Shown here in pieces: positions 16,651 to 24,657 of a stretch of DNA of 64,000 nucleotides; positions within the stretch are counted from its first letter, which is position 1; every line of letters starts with the position of its first letter. The DNA comes from Candidatus Zixiibacteriota bacterium (GTDB lineage: Bacteria > Zixibacteria > MSB-5A5 > GN15 > PGXB01). The stretch covers positions 62,001-126,000 of the forward strand of contig JAFGTT010000012.1 of NCBI GenBank assembly GCA_016933955.1, in the 5' to 3' direction. A program made the translations under genes and the position numbers. A model generated the notes under the pieces. It saw nothing but the letters and a program-made list of their open reading frames with translations, was not told where the DNA came from and made no database searches.

Positions 16651-18990
16651 TTACGGGCAAATCGGCTTCGGGCCATCCCGATACATGTAATTGATGAGAT
16701 AGGTGACATCAAGAATATTAACAGCTCCCGAATAATTGCAGTCACCGCTCCAATAGGGATCGGGCACCTCCCCATTCCGGTACAGATAACTGATCAGGAA
16801 AGTGGCATCGAGCATATTCACCGCTCCACTGCCGTTGGCGTCGCCGCAGAGATGATTCAAATACATCATAAATCCGGCCCCGAAATCGGCATTGGCCAGA
16901 TCGAGATCGCCATCGTTATCAAAATCGGCCGTGCATAATTTCTCTATCGCGCCGCAATCTCCATAATCGGAGTATGCCTCAAAAGTCCCGTCACCGTCAT
17001 TCAGAAGGACCGAAATATGATTCCAGTCACCGGGACAGGTCGAGCCGGAAGCCAGATCGATATCGCCGTCGGCATCGAAATCGCCGCCGACAAGTGTCTT
17101 TGAACCACAGCTTACAGCATAATTCACCGGGGTCGAAAAATCTCCCATGCCGTCATTGATAAAAATCACCACACTGTTTCCGGTGCCGGCCGCAATATCA
17201 TTGTAGCCGTCGCCATTGAGATCGAATGAAACTATACTCCCTGGAAGCGTTCCCGGATTCAGAATTATGGAGGAGGTGAAATATCCATCACCGTCATTGG
17301 TATAAATCGCGATGTAACTATCGTAATTGAGCACCACCGCCAGGTCAAGATCATGATCATTATCAAGATCACTGACGGCGATACTTAATGGATATTTATC
17401 GACTTCGTATACGGCCGCCGCGCTAAATGTGCCGTCGCCATTGTTTAGGATTACCGCAAAATCTTCAGCTTCATCATAAAAACTCCCGGTCACCAGATCC
17501 GGCCGGCCGTCACCATTGAAATCTCCCGTGTGAACCGAATGGGGATTCTCACAGACGATATAGTACACCGGTAACGCGAAAGTGGCATCGCCGTTGTTCA
17601 TAAATACGGCCACATTCCCTGCCGTCACATTGGCAATCACCAGATCAAGATCACCGTCATTATCGAAATCCCCGGCCGTAATCGTCTCCGGACCGCCGGA
17701 GGCGGTCAGGGTCACTCCGGGAGTGAAACCGCCATTACCGTCATTTATCATCAGGGAGACATTGCTCGATTGATAAAACCCCGTCCCGGCGATATCAATA
17801 TCACCATCATTATCAAAATCTCCGGTATAAATGTCGGCCGGAGTCCACCCTGCATACAGGGTATCGCGGACAAAGGAGCCGGTTCCGCCGCCCGGGGAAA
17901 TACAAAATGACCAGAGATAATCCTGCGGCAGGGCTCCCCCCTGATCGGAATGAATATCATCGGTCAACAAAGCCGTCAGCTTTTCACCCGGAATAAAGTC
18001 CCCGCTTCTTTCGAATTCCACTCTGTTCCCGGCCGCATAATAGTTAATCGTCCCGGATAATCTCCCGGTCAGGGAAGAATGCAGGACAACCGACGATGAT
18101 GTAAATGTGGCCGGATCCATGGCCAGATCGAAATCGGCGCCGAATCCGTAAAACGAGGTGTCGACACCGACATCGTTGCACGACGGCCGGAAGGTTTCCA
18201 CTTCGGGTATGCTGTCACCCGGTTCATTCCATCCCTCCACCTGCGCCATCATCCACCACCATGCCTTGCCCTTCAGGTAGCAGTTGAAGCAGTGCGAATG
18301 GGCGCAGGAACCGCAGGTGGGGCAGGTATGCACGGCGCACCAGTCGGAACACCAGTAACAGGCATCGGTTTCATCGGGATAATAATTGCCGTCGGGATCA
18401 TAGCTTTCGATATCGGCGAAATCGAACAGGACTTTGTCATGACTCGTGCAATAATCCCGAATCTGATTGTTGTTGGTATACAGAATCCCATCCGGGCCGG
18501 AACCATCGAGATGCCCGGTCATATAGATAAACACCGCCCCCGGGTACGCGGCTTCCAGTTCTTCCATCTTGGCCAGGTAAGCGGCGATTCCCTCTTCGTT
18601 ATTATCGGAACAACCGCCGCACCATGAAAACATGACCATATTGCACTCCGGGTGGTTGTCGAGATAGTACCGTGCATGCGGCGCCCACGAGGTATCGCCC
18701 GTGTGGCCGAGATCGTCCCCGCGCTCGTAAAAATACGGGCTTTCATACAGGCTGTTTTCGTCATAGACCATATCGATTCCGGTCACGATCTGGGAACCGT
18801 GGGAGGTATGGGCATAGTAAATATGATAACCGGCGGTGATTTCCTGTATGACGGAATCCGGGATATTGTCGAACTCCCCCACCGCATTATGATCAGCCAC
18901 GATAGCGGCGCCAAAACTGCCGCTGAAAGCAACGATAAATATTATTGCCACGATAAACAGGATGGATTTTTTATTGAAGAATATTGACAT
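16651..18990 (-). CDS. secreted FG-GAP/VCBS beta-propeller protein with C-terminal dockerin
   Basis: A 779-aa exported protein. The ATG at 18990 has GGAGGG upstream and begins a signal peptide (FFNKKSILFIVAIIFIVAFSGSFGA); a frame to 19044 adds nothing plausible. Order: an N-terminal alpha/beta domain with AHTSHGSQIVTGID and a WCGGCSD loop (residues about 25-240, not a family I can name), an Ig-like SbsA-type domain (about 250-370), six or seven FG-GAP repeats (DFDNDGDIDI...NDGNGGF pattern, about 380-710), then a dockerin pair (GDANGSGAVNMLDATFLISY and DCNYSGAVNILDVTYLINY). A Cys-rich stretch follows the first domain. The propeller repeats carry Ca-binding DxDxDG loops. Function unknown; probably surface-bound. 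Confidence 0.87.
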   Translation of the reverse strand: MSIFFNKKSILFIVAIIFIVAFSGSFGAAIVADHNAVGEFDNIPDSVIQEITAGYHIYYAHTSHGSQIVTGIDMVYDENSLYESPYFYERGDDLGHTGDTSWAPHARYYLDNHPECNMVMFSWCGGCSDNNEEGIAAYLAKMEELEAAYPGAVFIYMTGHLDGSGPDGILYTNNNQIRDYCTSHDKVLFDFADIESYDPDGNYYPDETDACYWCSDWCAVHTCPTCGSCAHSHCFNCYLKGKAWWWMMAQVEGWNEPGDSIPEVETFRPSCNDVGVDTSFYGFGADFDLAMDPATFTSSSVVLHSSLTGRLSGTINYYAAGNRVEFERSGDFIPGEKLTALLTDDIHSDQGGALPQDYLWSFCISPGGGTGSFVRDTLYAGWTPADIYTGDFDNDGDIDIAGTGFYQSSNVSLMINDGNGGFTPGVTLTASGGPETITAGDFDNDGDLDLVIANVTAGNVAVFMNNGDATFALPVYYIVCENPHSVHTGDFNGDGRPDLVTGSFYDEAEDFAVILNNGDGTFSAAAVYEVDKYPLSIAVSDLDNDHDLDLAVVLNYDSYIAIYTNDGDGYFTSSIILNPGTLPGSIVSFDLNGDGYNDIAAGTGNSVVIFINDGMGDFSTPVNYAVSCGSKTLVGGDFDADGDIDLASGSTCPGDWNHISVLLNDGDGTFEAYSDYGDCGAIEKLCTADFDNDGDLDLANADFGAGFMMYLNHLCGDANGSGAVNMLDATFLISYLYRNGEVPDPYWSGDCNYSGAVNILDVTYLINYMYRDGPKPICP

Positions 18991-19179
18991 GGGTCCCTCC
19001 ATGATAATTTTTGGCATGTACGGCGTTGAAATAAAAACAATCAAAACAAATATACGAAAAATGGTCGATCAGGCAAGTTAATTCATTGTCCAATCGGAAA
19101 TTAGCCAGTCGGTGAAGGATGCCTCTTATATTGCACATTTCTCGAAGTTAATAAAATTCAGGTCTCGACAGATTCTAAT

Positions 19180-19208
19180 AAAAACGGCGGTAACTCCGCC
19201 GTTTTTTA
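19180..19208. terminator. bidirectional intrinsic terminator
   Basis: AAAACGGCGG-TAACT-CCGCCGTTTTTT. On the minus strand it ends the SDR gene at 19233. No plus-strand gene points into it. The 19045-19179 stretch holds nothing I can identify. Confidence 0.8.
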
Positions 19209-19232
19209 TTAACGCACTTATAAATTTATCCG

Positions 19233-19982
19233 CTATGGCATTTGCGTTCCGCCGCTGACCGGGATATATGCCCCGGAGATAAAACCGGCCTCGTCCGAGA
19301 CTATCATCAGAACCGCCCCGGCGATATCCTCGGGATGGCCTACCCGTCGAAGCGGCGTGGTCTCGGCGCTCCGTTTGATCTGTTCGGGCGGAAGCCACGA
19401 GGTGGCGTCGGTCATGGTCAACCCCGGGGCGATCGTATTGACCCGAATCCCCTTCGGGCCCAGTTCCAGAGCCAGGGATTTCATCAACCCGTCAATCCCG
19501 GATTTGGCCGTCGTATGCGCGCTGAAACCGTAACCCGGATGACGCGAAAGGCCGCTGCTGATACCGACAATGATTCCTTTTTTTCGCTGAATCATGGAGG
19601 GGATTACGCCCTTGAGGGGGTGGAAAAATCCGTCCAGTTCGCCCAGCACCTTATTCTTAAACTCATCGTAAGTCAGTTCGATAAACGGTTTGAACGGAAC
19701 CTTGGCGCCCGCATTGAGAACCAGAATATCGATCGGCCCCAGCTCCCGGGTTATTTCGGCCAGCATTTGATCGACTTCATCTTTCTTCCGCACATCGGCC
19801 TGGAAGGCAATAGCTTTGCCGCCATGTTTCACAATGTCGGCGACAACATTCTCGGCGGCTTCCTTGCTGTTGACATAATTCACTGCCACTGCCGCGCCGT
19901 GCTTGGCCAGCATTTTTGCTGTGGCCGCCCCGATTCCACGGCTGGAACCGGTGACCAGGGCGATTTTTCCCCCAAGATTCAT
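19233..19982 (-). CDS. short-chain dehydrogenase/reductase, catalytic Tyr replaced by His
   Basis: A 249-aa Rossmann-fold SDR. The ATG at 19982 starts the family-normal N-terminus (MNLGGKIALVTGSSRGIGAATA) with GGAAGGG upstream. The NAD(P) motif TGSSRGIG and structural NAG (LNAGA) are present. The catalytic Ser (ISSGLS) is followed 13 residues later by His where the Tyr of Y-x-x-x-K is expected (SAHTTAKSG). The Lys is kept. A nearby Tyr (PGYGF) is offset by five residues. The FabG-like C-terminus has PGLTMTD and FISGAYIPVSGG. It may reduce an acyl or sugar substrate by an altered mechanism, or be non-catalytic; substrate unknown. Confidence 0.85.
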   Translation of the reverse strand: MNLGGKIALVTGSSRGIGAATAKMLAKHGAAVAVNYVNSKEAAENVVADIVKHGGKAIAFQADVRKKDEVDQMLAEITRELGPIDILVLNAGAKVPFKPFIELTYDEFKNKVLGELDGFFHPLKGVIPSMIQRKKGIIVGISSGLSRHPGYGFSAHTTAKSGIDGLMKSLALELGPKGIRVNTIAPGLTMTDATSWLPPEQIKRSAETTPLRRVGHPEDIAGAVLMIVSDEAGFISGAYIPVSGGTQMP

Positions 19983-20095
19983 AATTAACACCCTTCCGCA
20001 AATATAATATTTAATCTTATTATAATACGCACCATACAATTAATCATGTAACTCCGATTGACGAATGTCAAGGGAGGAACCGAAAAAGTCATCAC

Positions 20096-20131
20096 AAAAA
20101 AACCGGCCTGGTTTTAAAAGGCCGGTTTTTT
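20096..20131. terminator. intrinsic terminator after the GH57 gene
   Basis: AAAAAAACCGGCC / GGCCGGTTTTTT with an 11-nt loop; arms at 20102-20108 and 20120-20126. It is symmetric and so can act on both strands. Confidence 0.8.
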
Positions 20132-20157
20132 CAATTCGGATTTTAGTCCGTAATATT

Positions 20158-22347
20158 TCAGGTTTTCATCGCCGTCCGGGCCCGCTCCCCGGTCATCCGC
20201 GATGGAATCCCGTCCGGTTTCCCGGAATAAAGCATGAAAGTGACTTCCCAGGGTTGTCCTTTCTTCAGATTGATTTCAAACAGGTTGACCAGCGAAGTCC
20301 CCTGGTAAACTTTCTCGAAACCGCCCTCGGAAAGCGAGATGGTGAAAATCGGAGCCTGCCAGATTTCAGCTTCCCGGTCAACCATCAGTGCCACCGCGCC
20401 TTTAAGCCAGTCATCGCTGATAATCACCGACCGGCCGCCGGCCTTGCGATTAACCGCATCAAGATTGCTGTCACGCATCCGTTCTCCGTCAAAGAGGATA
20501 TACCGGTCGGGAGCGTGCCCGGCCAGGAAATTGAAATTGTTCTCGACACCGAAGCGAATGTTTTTAATATCCTCATTGGTTGCCGTCAGGCTGTAATTGA
20601 CGGAAATTACTTCCGAATCGACCCCGAAATAGTAACTCTTGACTATCCTGAGGGCCTTGATTCCGTCCTGGCGCCAGAGATGTCCTTCACGTTTCATCCG
20701 AACCACCCCGGCCTTGCCGCCCCGCTCGTAAGTCCAGGGCTCCAGAATAAAATCGCCGTCGTTGCCGAAATTGCCCGAGGCAAACCGGTGCAGATCGACC
20801 TCGGCCGGGAAGAAATGATCGACGAAACAGCGTTTCAAATACCAGTCCTCGGCCAGCAGTTTCTCCAGGCCGGATTCTTTGGTCAGAACCAGATCGTGAA
20901 TCGACTCGGTGGTATCGCTCTCATGTTTCTTTCCGTCGTCGAGCCGCGCTTTGGTCAGTTTCCAGTGATAACCTTCTTTGCGGCGTTTCAAAGTATCGGT
21001 GATATTAAACGAGGCTTCGCGGTTGTCCAGTTCCAGCATCATTCCGCCGGTCGATGGTTTTATGATCGATGTGAATTTATTGGTCATCACCACGATCTCA
21101 TCATAGCCGTCGCAGTCATAATCGAGAAGGTTTGTCTGAACGTCACGGAAGACCGGCGCCAGCAGTTTTTCGGCCTCGATCAGATGATGATAGATCGCCT
21201 GGCGAAGATGCCCCAGGTAAAGCCCTCCGAAAACACCATGCCAGTAGGCGCAGTTGCACTGGGCGGCATAGAGATGCGGTTTGATCTTGTCGATCATCAT
21301 GTAATCAGTCGGGTTTTTCTCGGCATAATCGGCCAGCATCGAGGATACCAGCAGCATTCGTTTATGCATCAGGTTATTTTCGTCGTACTTGGCCAGAAAT
21401 CCGCGCCAGTGTCCGCCTCGGACATAACGTCCATATTTCTCCAGCTTGCCCTCTTTTTTGAGCCACTCCTCGAATTCTTCGTATTCGGCAAAAGCCTTCG
21501 GCGGCAGAGACCAGTGAAGCATTTCGGCGTAAGAGGCGGTCGGCAGATAGGCCCGGCCGACCGGTTTGGTCCGTGAGGCTTCTTCCAGCGTGATAACTTC
21601 CAGCCAGTCGGAATTATTCGCCAGCGCCTCGAAAAAATGCTCCAGCCATTTGTCTTCGTAGCAGTGCTGATAGGTTTTCGGCCAGACTCCGAATTTCTCG
21701 CCGTCATCGGCATAAACCGCCAGCCCGCCCGGATTCGTCTCGGCCTGCCGTTTCAATTCATCCATCACCTTGTCCACCGTGGCGAAAGGAATCAGATAGC
21801 GCAGTTTTTTCTGAATCGGCAGCAATTTGATTGTGGCGCCCTCTTCCTCGGTGATAAAAACTCCCCGGAGTTGATCGGGTTCGAAGCCGGCATAAAGAAA
21901 ATGAGTATCATCGACCGGCAAATATTCTACGCCCGCCATTTTCAAGACCTTCGGCAGATGTGGTTCCCAAACCCGTTCGGTCAACCATAATCCGGAAACA
22001 TCAGCTCCGAATTTCCCGGCCAGATACCGGCTCAGCATTTCAATCTGTCCGAGTTTGTCGTTGTCCGGAATCGATGGCAGAATTGGTTCATAAAATCCGC
22101 CCGTCATGAGTTCGATCCGATTATCATAAATCATGCTCTGCACCAGATCAAAATAGGCGGGATAGCGGTCCTCCTGCCAATCCCAGAGGATTCCCGATTG
22201 ATGAAGCGACAGGCGCAAACCGGTGAATTGCTCGAATAATTTAAGAAAGGGCATATAGGCCCGGTTATGGGCCTCATCGAACACCGAATCGAAATTGCCG
22301 ACCGGCTGATGATTATGAATGCCTATGGCCAGCTTGAATTTATCCAT
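20158..22347 (-). CDS. GH57 4-alpha-glucanotransferase/amylase
   Basis: A 729-aa cytoplasmic alpha-glucan enzyme of glycoside hydrolase family 57. It starts with the GH57 motif GIHNHQPVGN. The nucleophile is Glu124 (LWLTERVWEP) and the acid/base Asp is in VYADDGEKFG (214/215), the spacing found in the Thermococcus 4-alpha-glucanotransferase. The C-terminal half is the beta-sandwich region (DUF1925/1926-like) common to this subfamily. No signal peptide. It overlaps the MlaD-like gene by TAATG, an odd pairing of sugar and lipid genes. The likely role is glycogen or maltodextrin remodelling. Confidence 0.92.
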   Translation of the reverse strand: MDKFKLAIGIHNHQPVGNFDSVFDEAHNRAYMPFLKLFEQFTGLRLSLHQSGILWDWQEDRYPAYFDLVQSMIYDNRIELMTGGFYEPILPSIPDNDKLGQIEMLSRYLAGKFGADVSGLWLTERVWEPHLPKVLKMAGVEYLPVDDTHFLYAGFEPDQLRGVFITEEEGATIKLLPIQKKLRYLIPFATVDKVMDELKRQAETNPGGLAVYADDGEKFGVWPKTYQHCYEDKWLEHFFEALANNSDWLEVITLEEASRTKPVGRAYLPTASYAEMLHWSLPPKAFAEYEEFEEWLKKEGKLEKYGRYVRGGHWRGFLAKYDENNLMHKRMLLVSSMLADYAEKNPTDYMMIDKIKPHLYAAQCNCAYWHGVFGGLYLGHLRQAIYHHLIEAEKLLAPVFRDVQTNLLDYDCDGYDEIVVMTNKFTSIIKPSTGGMMLELDNREASFNITDTLKRRKEGYHWKLTKARLDDGKKHESDTTESIHDLVLTKESGLEKLLAEDWYLKRCFVDHFFPAEVDLHRFASGNFGNDGDFILEPWTYERGGKAGVVRMKREGHLWRQDGIKALRIVKSYYFGVDSEVISVNYSLTATNEDIKNIRFGVENNFNFLAGHAPDRYILFDGERMRDSNLDAVNRKAGGRSVIISDDWLKGAVALMVDREAEIWQAPIFTISLSEGGFEKVYQGTSLVNLFEINLKKGQPWEVTFMLYSGKPDGIPSRMTGERARTAMKT

Positions 22348-23249
22348 TAGAATAACTCCACTTTCAATTGAATATACTTTTTCGGATTGGCTTTTATGTC
22401 CAGTATTAAATCATCAAGATTATCAGCCGTTTTACGCAAATCATCGTACAAACGGCGGTCATCGATAAGCATCTGCAGAGTCCCGTCGCCGTGGTTAAGA
22501 TTATCGGCGAAATCCCGGGCCGCCTGGGAAACATAGGTAAGGTCGGCCGTGATTGTTTCCAGGTGCCGTGATACCGAATCCATCCTGACCAGGGTCGAAT
22601 CCACCCGACCGGTGTTGCGGTTGACCACCATTTTCAAATTGCGCGAGGCCTCCAGAAAGTTTTGCGCCATATCATCCATTTTATTACGATTGCGATCCAT
22701 GTAATCGGCAAGAGATTTCGATAAATCCTCGAAATTCCCGATCGTCCGGGATAATTTATCCAGGTTCTCTTCGGATGCCACCGATCTTTTCAGCGCAAAA
22801 ACCAGATTCCGAAGCTCGGTTATCATCTCCCCCATCATCCCCATCACCTCGGGAATCCCGGTATCGTAACTGCCCGTGACCGGACGGGAATGATCATACG
22901 GTATGTCCGATTTACCGGGATAGACAGCCAGAAACCGCTCCCCCATAAGACCGATATTCTTGACGGTGATGATCGCGTCTTCCTTGAGAATGACATCATT
23001 ATTGATAACCAGGTCGACCTCCACCCCCTCCGGCGTCAGCCTGAGATCGACCACCTTACCCATCCTGATGCCGGAAACCATAACCGGGTCACCATCGGAA
23101 AGCGATCCCACCTCATCGAAAAGTACCGTTACATGATAATTTTTCTGCCCGAACCGGTACCCCTGGATCCAGATAATTGTCCCGACAAAGATAACAATCG
23201 CAATAATGATAAGAATGCCGACTCTGAATTCTATATTTTTAGATGCCAT
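22347..23249 (-). CDS. MlaD/MCE family lipid-transport substrate-binding protein
   Basis: A 300-aa inner-membrane protein with one N-terminal span (VGILIIIAIVIFVGTIIWIQG), an MCE domain (about 38-115, with VLFDEVGSLSDGDPVMVSGIRMGKV) and a long helical tail (about 160-290) typical of MlaD-type hexamer needles. The family moves phospholipids between envelope membranes with MlaE and MlaF, which are absent here. The ATG has GGGAG upstream. The family is certain; the exact system is not. Confidence 0.88.
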   Translation of the reverse strand: MASKNIEFRVGILIIIAIVIFVGTIIWIQGYRFGQKNYHVTVLFDEVGSLSDGDPVMVSGIRMGKVVDLRLTPEGVEVDLVINNDVILKEDAIITVKNIGLMGERFLAVYPGKSDIPYDHSRPVTGSYDTGIPEVMGMMGEMITELRNLVFALKRSVASEENLDKLSRTIGNFEDLSKSLADYMDRNRNKMDDMAQNFLEASRNLKMVVNRNTGRVDSTLVRMDSVSRHLETITADLTYVSQAARDFADNLNHGDGTLQMLIDDRRLYDDLRKTADNLDDLILDIKANPKKYIQLKVELF

Positions 23250-23337
23250 TATTCTCCCTCATTATACTATAAATCGGTAACACCTTTACACAATTTAACT
23301 TAAAATGAACCGGGGATTAAATACAAGTTTGAAATTC

Positions 23338-24195
23338 TTAGAGCGAATCATAGATAGTCTGATAACTGCGGTAACGGAAAGCCGGTATCAAACCCTCGTC
23401 GACAGCCTTTTTGACCGCACAGCCCGGCTCATGGGTATGACTGCAACCGACAAACCGGCATTGTCCGGCCAGTTCAATAAATTCGGGATAATATTGATCG
23501 AGCTGTTCTCTGGCCACTTCCCATAATCCAAGAACTTTTAATCCCGGACTGTCAACAACAAAACCTCCCCGGGGAAGTTCGAAAAGCTCGACTAAGGATG
23601 TGGTATGAACTCCCCGGTTGGAATAATCGGAAACCTCGCAGACCCGGAGATTAAGCCCCGGCATCAGGTGGTTGAGAATGGTCGATTTTCCCACACCGGA
23701 ATGACCGGCAAAAATAGTCTTTTTATCTTTCAGGATGTTTTCAAGACTGTCCATTCCCTTCCCGGTTAAGGCGGAAATTAAAAAGATGGGAATCCCGAGT
23801 CGGAAATAGGCTATGCGCATTTCCTCCGGAAAAGGATCGCCCCCCAGGTCAATTTTATTGATTATAATAACCGGCTCCAGATTACCTATCCGGGCCGCAA
23901 TTAGAAAACGATCAATCAGGCCGGGTTTCAAGTCCGGTTTCCTGATCGCCGCAACGATGGCCAGCTGATCAATGTTGGCGGCAATGATCTGCTTCTTGGA
24001 CTCGGAACCCTTAGACGGGCGGAAAAACATCGACCGCCGCCGGCCGATTTCCTCGATCATCCCGGTCCCATCGGGGCTGAGGCTAATGACAACATTATCC
24101 CCTACCGCAACCGGGGTGGCCGCCTCGGTCTGGTGTTTTATTTTGCCTCGAATTTCGCAGGGAATATCCTGCCCCTGGGTTCTTACGATGAACAA
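23338..24195 (-). CDS. rsgA: ribosome small subunit biogenesis GTPase RsgA
   Basis: A circularly permuted GTPase acting in late 30S assembly. Order: OB-fold N-terminus (VRTQGQDIPCEIRG), G4 NKID, G1 GHSGVGKST, G3 DSPG, and a C-terminal zinc knuckle (CRFVGCSHTHEPGC). The TTG at 24195 is the first standard start, but it has no ribosome binding site and the homologous N-terminus reads on upstream in frame (VKGIVVRGHGKLF). An ATT at 24241-24243 sits just after GGAGGAGGAGG and is a better site, adding 16 residues. So the true start is probably upstream and non-standard. It overlaps the small basic gene upstream. Confidence 0.92.
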   Translation of the reverse strand: MFIVRTQGQDIPCEIRGKIKHQTEAATPVAVGDNVVISLSPDGTGMIEEIGRRRSMFFRPSKGSESKKQIIAANIDQLAIVAAIRKPDLKPGLIDRFLIAARIGNLEPVIIINKIDLGGDPFPEEMRIAYFRLGIPIFLISALTGKGMDSLENILKDKKTIFAGHSGVGKSTILNHLMPGLNLRVCEVSDYSNRGVHTTSLVELFELPRGGFVVDSPGLKVLGLWEVAREQLDQYYPEFIELAGQCRFVGCSHTHEPGCAVKKAVDEGLIPAFRYRSYQTIYDSL

Positions 24196-24223
24196 CTTGC
24201 CATGTCCGCGGACTACTATGCCC

Positions 24224-24397
24224 TTAACGGTCCTGCAAGGAATGATCCTCCTCCTCCATGAGTAAATCCCGCCAATCCATGTTTTTCCTGGACTTGGTGC
24301 CCTTAATCAGTTTGGATTTCTTCTCGCGTTTCTTATCCTTCATTTCGGCGGAATCCTGATCCTTACGCGATTTTTTAGGGTGCTTATTACTCCTCAT
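24224..24397 (-). CDS. 57-aa lysine-rich basic protein upstream of rsgA
   Basis: The ATG at 24397 opens 57 codons to TAA at 24224. The product is dominated by Lys/Arg in its first 40 residues (for example KDKKREKKSKLIKGTKSRK) and ends acidic (MEEEDHSLQDR). It overlaps the reading frame of rsgA, whose best ribosome binding site lies inside it, so the two would be coupled. Composition resembles RNA- or ribosome-associated peptides, but I recognise no family. The start has only a weak GAAGGG site. Confidence 0.5.
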   Translation of the reverse strand: MRSNKHPKKSRKDQDSAEMKDKKREKKSKLIKGTKSRKNMDWRDLLMEEEDHSLQDR

Positions 24398-24444
24398 GCC
24401 CTTCTACGACATACTCCTGTTATTTGTGGTTAAACAACACGACA

Positions 24445-24473
24445 TTAGAAATATCGGAATAATATTATATAAT
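24445..24473 (+). promoter_or_regulatory. sigma-70-type promoter of secA
   Basis: TTAGAA (24445-24450), 17-nt spacer, TATAAT (24468-24473). This gives a leader of about 178 nt before secA. The leader is A/T-rich with a small TACG-T7-CGTA hairpin; no known riboswitch is recognised in it. Confidence 0.6.
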
Positions 24474-24657
24474 TTTTAGGTTAAATTAATTATTCTGTAG
24501 ACATCCGAGTCAAAATCCTTATCCACCGACTTAAAAAATACGTTTTTTTCGTAAAAATTGCAACAAATTTCGAAAAAACGGTAAAAGATAAATGCGGTTG
24601 ATGATTCGGCCTTAAAACCATATATTAACCAATTATAAAACCTGACAGGAATATTAG

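Noticed and set aside
20065-21576. Plus-strand reading frame of 503 codons
   Set aside because: Antisense shadow of the GH57 gene; starts before a terminator and has no family features.
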